NCBI GenBank assembly: GCA_001650955.1 | Contig: LXYP01000002.1 | Coordinates: 1 to 64,000 of the forward strand | Reading direction: 5' to 3' | Length of the DNA: 64,000 nucleotides | Source of the DNA: Sphingomonadales bacterium EhC05 | Lineage (GTDB): Bacteria > Pseudomonadota > Alphaproteobacteria > Sphingomonadales > Sphingomonadaceae | In this document: positions 61,779 through 64,000 of the stretch, piece by piece | Layout of the letters: each line of letters begins with the position of its first letter | Position numbering within the stretch: position 1 is the first letter of the stretch | Notes under the pieces: generated by a model | Databases searched by the model: none | Told to the model about the DNA's origin: nothing | Seen by the model: only the letters and a program-made list of their open reading frames with translations | Position numbers and translations under genes: made by a program

Positions 61779-62543
61779 ATGGCCACCGCAATCAATGTTC
61801 AGTCGATGTGTAGCGAAGCAGAATGGGGCGCTCGCCTCAAGCTGGCCGCCTGCTACCGGATATTCGATCATCTCGGCTGGGACGAAATGATTTTCAATCA
61901 TATCACGCTGAAAGTGCCAGACGAGGATGACGCTTTCCTGATCAACCCCTATGGCCTGCATTTCAGCGAGGTTTCGGCGTCCACGCTGGTCAAGATTGAT
62001 ATTGATGGCAATACGCTGGATGGCTCGGAATATCCGGTCAACAAAGCCGGTTTCACGCAGCATAGCCTGTTCCACCGGGAACTGCCGGATGTGCACGCCA
62101 TCATCCACACCCACACCACCGCGACGATGGCGGTGTCGTCGGTCGAAGGCGGCCTGCTGCCGATCAATTTCTATGCTGCCGCGATCGTTCCGCGCCTCGC
62201 CTATCATAAATTTGAAGGGATCACGGTTCACGAAGACGAAGGCCCACGTTTTCTCGCTAGCCTCGGCAAGAAGCGGATGATGTTGCTCGAAAATCACGGA
62301 CCGGTCGTGATGGGCCGGACATTGGAAGAAGCATTTCTCAATCACTGGATCCTCCAACGCGCCTGCGAAATCCAGATGCAGACGCTGGCGATGGGCAAGC
62401 CGCTGATGATCGGAGAAGAGGTGATCAAGAAACATCTCGCGAACCTGTCCCAGGCTTCGATTGACCCCATGAAACAAGGCGTTCCGGAGTTTGAAGCGAT
62501 GGTCCGGTTGGTCGATCGCGTAGATAGCAGCTGGCGGGAATAG
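61779..62543 (+). CDS. Class II aldolase/adducin-type protein
   Basis: 254 residues. The zinc-binding His pair H110-x-H112 lies in HTHTT, a further His in ENHGPVVMG, and Glu in LFHRELPDVHA. The family includes fuculose-phosphate aldolase and many uncharacterised proteins. GAGGAGAGAGAA precedes the ATG at 61779. The gene is followed one base later by a small membrane protein gene and then the 2Fe-2S gene. In sphingomonads such proteins also occur next to aromatic and steroid pathways. Confidence 0.9.
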   Translation: MATAINVQSMCSEAEWGARLKLAACYRIFDHLGWDEMIFNHITLKVPDEDDAFLINPYGLHFSEVSASTLVKIDIDGNTLDGSEYPVNKAGFTQHSLFHRELPDVHAIIHTHTTATMAVSSVEGGLLPINFYAAAIVPRLAYHKFEGITVHEDEGPRFLASLGKKRMMLLENHGPVVMGRTLEEAFLNHWILQRACEIQMQTLAMGKPLMIGEEVIKKHLANLSQASIDPMKQGVPEFEAMVRLVDRVDSSWRE

Positions 62544-62544
62544 A

Positions 62545-62862
62545 TTGGAAGAAAAACCGAATCTCTTTTGGCTTAAGTCAAGGGTTCTGATCTATATTTG
62601 CGCGCCTACTCCATTATTTATATCGCTGTTAACGGCCATTCCGATTTGGATGCCACTCAGCGCAGTAGCGATAATCGTCTTGATGATGTCGATTGAAAAA
62701 TGTCCAATATGCGAACGTCAGATATTCCCCATGCCGCAAAAGACCTGGCCAAGTCGTGACGAATACATCCTGATAATAGCGAAGAGGTTGTTTTTTGAGG
62801 ACAAGCTGCCTTGTACCGATGAAGATCATCATGGACCGAGGGAAAAGTTCCGCTATGAATAG
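62545..62862 (+). CDS. Small membrane protein with a CxxC pair
   Basis: 105 residues from a TTG one base after the aldolase stop. Two membrane helices (LIYICAPTPLFISLLTAIP and MPLSAVAIIVLMMS) are followed by KCPICERQIF, a zinc-ribbon-like pair, and a charged tail. I do not recognise the family. Base composition is more AT-rich than the neighbours. The start codon is uncertain and there is no clear ribosome site, so translation would depend on coupling. Confidence 0.5.
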   Translation: MEEKPNLFWLKSRVLIYICAPTPLFISLLTAIPIWMPLSAVAIIVLMMSIEKCPICERQIFPMPQKTWPSRDEYILIIAKRLFFEDKLPCTDEDHHGPREKFRYE

Positions 62863-62868
62863 CGGATA

Positions 62869-63414
62869 ATGACCAAATTTACCGTCAATGATCGTCCCGT
62901 CGAATATCGCATGGCTGCGGAAACGCCGCTGCTGTGGGCGCTGCGCGATGCGTCCAATCTGACCGGCACCAAATATGGCTGCGGCACCGGCGATTGCGGC
63001 GCCTGCATGGTCGAGATTGACGGCGAAGCTATCCGCTCCTGTCTGGTGACGATCGGCGAGCTGGAAGGCCGCTTCATCACCACTATCGAGGCCTTGTCAC
63101 GGGATCGCAGCCATCCTGTACAACAGGCATGGGCCGCCGAAAATGTCCCGCAATGCGGCTTCTGTCAGTCCGGCATGATCATGGCAGCCGCAGTTCTACT
63201 CAAGAAAAACGCCAATCCGTCCAACGAGGATATTGACGAAGCGATCACCAATATCTGCCGCTGCGGAACCTATCCGCGGATCAGGGAAGCGATCCAGCGG
63301 GCCGGCCGGGTGGCGCGCGGAGAAGCGGTTTTGAGCGCGGCGCCCCCGCCCGGCATTGATCCGGGGGACGCCGCCGAGGCGGTTCCGGCGCTGACGCCGA
63401 AAGACGCGCGGTGA
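62869..63414 (+). CDS. 2Fe-2S subunit of a molybdopterin dehydrogenase (isoquinoline-1-oxidoreductase small-subunit type)
   Basis: 181 residues. First cluster: Cys38, 43, 46 and 58 in the GCGTGDCGACMV region; second: Cys96, 99, 130 and 132 (QCGFCQSGM and ICRCGTYPRI). This is the layout of the small subunit of xanthine-oxidase-family enzymes such as IorA/CoxS. A large molybdopterin subunit should follow but the next gene is on the other strand with zero spacing, so this copy has no visible partner. It extends 30 residues past the usual end with a Pro/Ala-rich tail. Confidence 0.88.
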   Translation: MTKFTVNDRPVEYRMAAETPLLWALRDASNLTGTKYGCGTGDCGACMVEIDGEAIRSCLVTIGELEGRFITTIEALSRDRSHPVQQAWAAENVPQCGFCQSGMIMAAAVLLKKNANPSNEDIDEAITNICRCGTYPRIREAIQRAGRVARGEAVLSAAPPPGIDPGDAAEAVPALTPKDAR

Positions 63415-64000
63415 TCAGAAACTGAACACAGCTGTCAAGCGCCCGTTGATCGGCTCACCGGTCGTGATATTGTCATTATTATGCACCGATGGAAAATAAT
63501 TCTCATCGAACAGATTCTCGACGTTGAGCTGGATTTTGAACTGCTCATTCACCGTATAGAATAGGGCCGCATCTACCCGCGTGAACGAAGGGATTCGCAC
63601 GCTGTTATCATTGCGGGCAAATTGACTGGATTGATGCGTCACACCCAAACCGGCGGCAAAACGATCGGTAAAGTCATATTTGGTCCACAGGGATGCCATA
63701 TGTTCGGGCACCTGAAACAGGCGCAATTCCTGTCCGCCAACCGTTGCTGCATTGCGCTGCTTGCCATCGAGATTGCTATAGCCGGCATTGATTTGGAGCT
63801 TTTCGGTCACGCGGCCGGCGAGCTGTATTTCCCAGCCTCTCGTCCGGGAACCCGACAAGGTCGTATCACCTTGATTGTTGATCAATACCGCCTGATCATC
63901 GCGATCGAGCTGGAATACGGCAGAGGTGAGACTCAGCGCGGGAGTCAAATCCCATTTGAAACCAATTTCGTAATTTTCGAAGGTTTCCGGGGCCAGATTG
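63415..64000 (-). CDS. TonB-dependent siderophore-type receptor, C-terminal part
   Basis: The frame continues beyond the window (at least 195 residues shown). It is the beta-barrel end of a TonB receptor: LTSAVFQLDRDDQ, SRTRGWEIQLAGRV, LNVENLFDENYFPS and the C-terminal Phe of RLTAVFSF. The LFDxxY and GEPINGR segments are common in siderophore receptors of the FhuA/Fiu group. It ends exactly next to the 2Fe-2S gene on the other strand. The visible TTG at 63948 is internal. Confidence 0.92.
   Translation of the reverse strand, partial: NLAPETFENYEIGFKWDLTPALSLTSAVFQLDRDDQAVLINNQGDTTLSGSRTRGWEIQLAGRVTEKLQINAGYSNLDGKQRNAATVGGQELRLFQVPEHMASLWTKYDFTDRFAAGLGVTHQSSQFARNDNSVRIPSFTRVDAALFYTVNEQFKIQLNVENLFDENYFPSVHNNDNITTGEPINGRLTAVFSF

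Overview
The window looks like chromosomal DNA of an alphaproteobacterium of the order Sphingomonadales, probably a marine Sphingopyxis/Parasphingorhabdus-like genus. This is inferred from a CC_3452-family protein, a single bifunctional Rsh, an alphaproteobacterial-type SOS box in front of radA, tandem Flp pilins, and large TonB receptors mixed with short-chain dehydrogenases, acyl-CoA dehydrogenases and Rieske oxygenases. No rRNA or species marker is present, so genus level is a guess.

Layout. 0.4-16.4 kb is housekeeping: tRNA-Arg(CCT); a DUF1178/nitrilase/grxC/comF operon divergent from a methyltransferase; mutT; two orphan Flp pilins with a strong terminator; an M48-LysM lipoprotein protease; accA; xerD; a secreted 626-residue unknown with a 45-residue membrane peptide; aroK-aroB; a CPA2 antiporter; an Fe-S scaffold-like protein; CvpA; and radA with an SOS box. 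16.6-39.2 kb is a dense catabolic cluster: a TonB receptor, four SDRs, two MDR oxidoreductases, three acyl-CoA dehydrogenases, a thiolase with a DUF35 partner, a ketosteroid isomerase with all three catalytic residues, a limonene-epoxide-hydrolase-like protein, a metallo-beta-lactamase lactonase, a 2-oxoacid dehydrogenase E1 alpha/beta pair with a free lipoyl protein, a LuxR-type regulator, a thioesterase, a Rieske oxygenase, a GST, a VOC protein and a ThuA-like protein. Together these suggest uptake and CoA-dependent breakdown of a steroid or other polycyclic terpenoid; the substrate itself is inferred.

39.2-45.3 kb interrupts that theme. It holds an internally deleted IS1182-type element with intact ends, then a visibly AT-richer block with a lipoprotein, a secreted protein and a 1079-residue exported TPR-CHAT (caspase-like) protein, preceded by a palindrome and an FNR-like box. 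45.3-52.8 kb returns to CoA/lipid metabolism: enoyl-CoA hydratase, acyl-CoA synthetase, TIM-barrel isomerase, SnoaL-like protein, two hydrolases and a two-subunit CoA transferase.

52.9-64 kb is mostly housekeeping again: phytase-like esterase, rpmB, tadA, a LytS/LytTR two-component pair, an HxlR regulator, a CC_3452 protein, rsh, an FKBP isomerase and rpsU. The right edge has a class II aldolase, a small membrane protein, an orphan 2Fe-2S subunit and the C-terminal end of a TonB siderophore-type receptor.

The most interesting items are the TPR-CHAT locus, the steroid-like cluster with its Cys-less DUF35 protein and E2-less E1/lipoyl set, the radA SOS box, and the palindromes shared between or placed in divergent promoters of the cluster.
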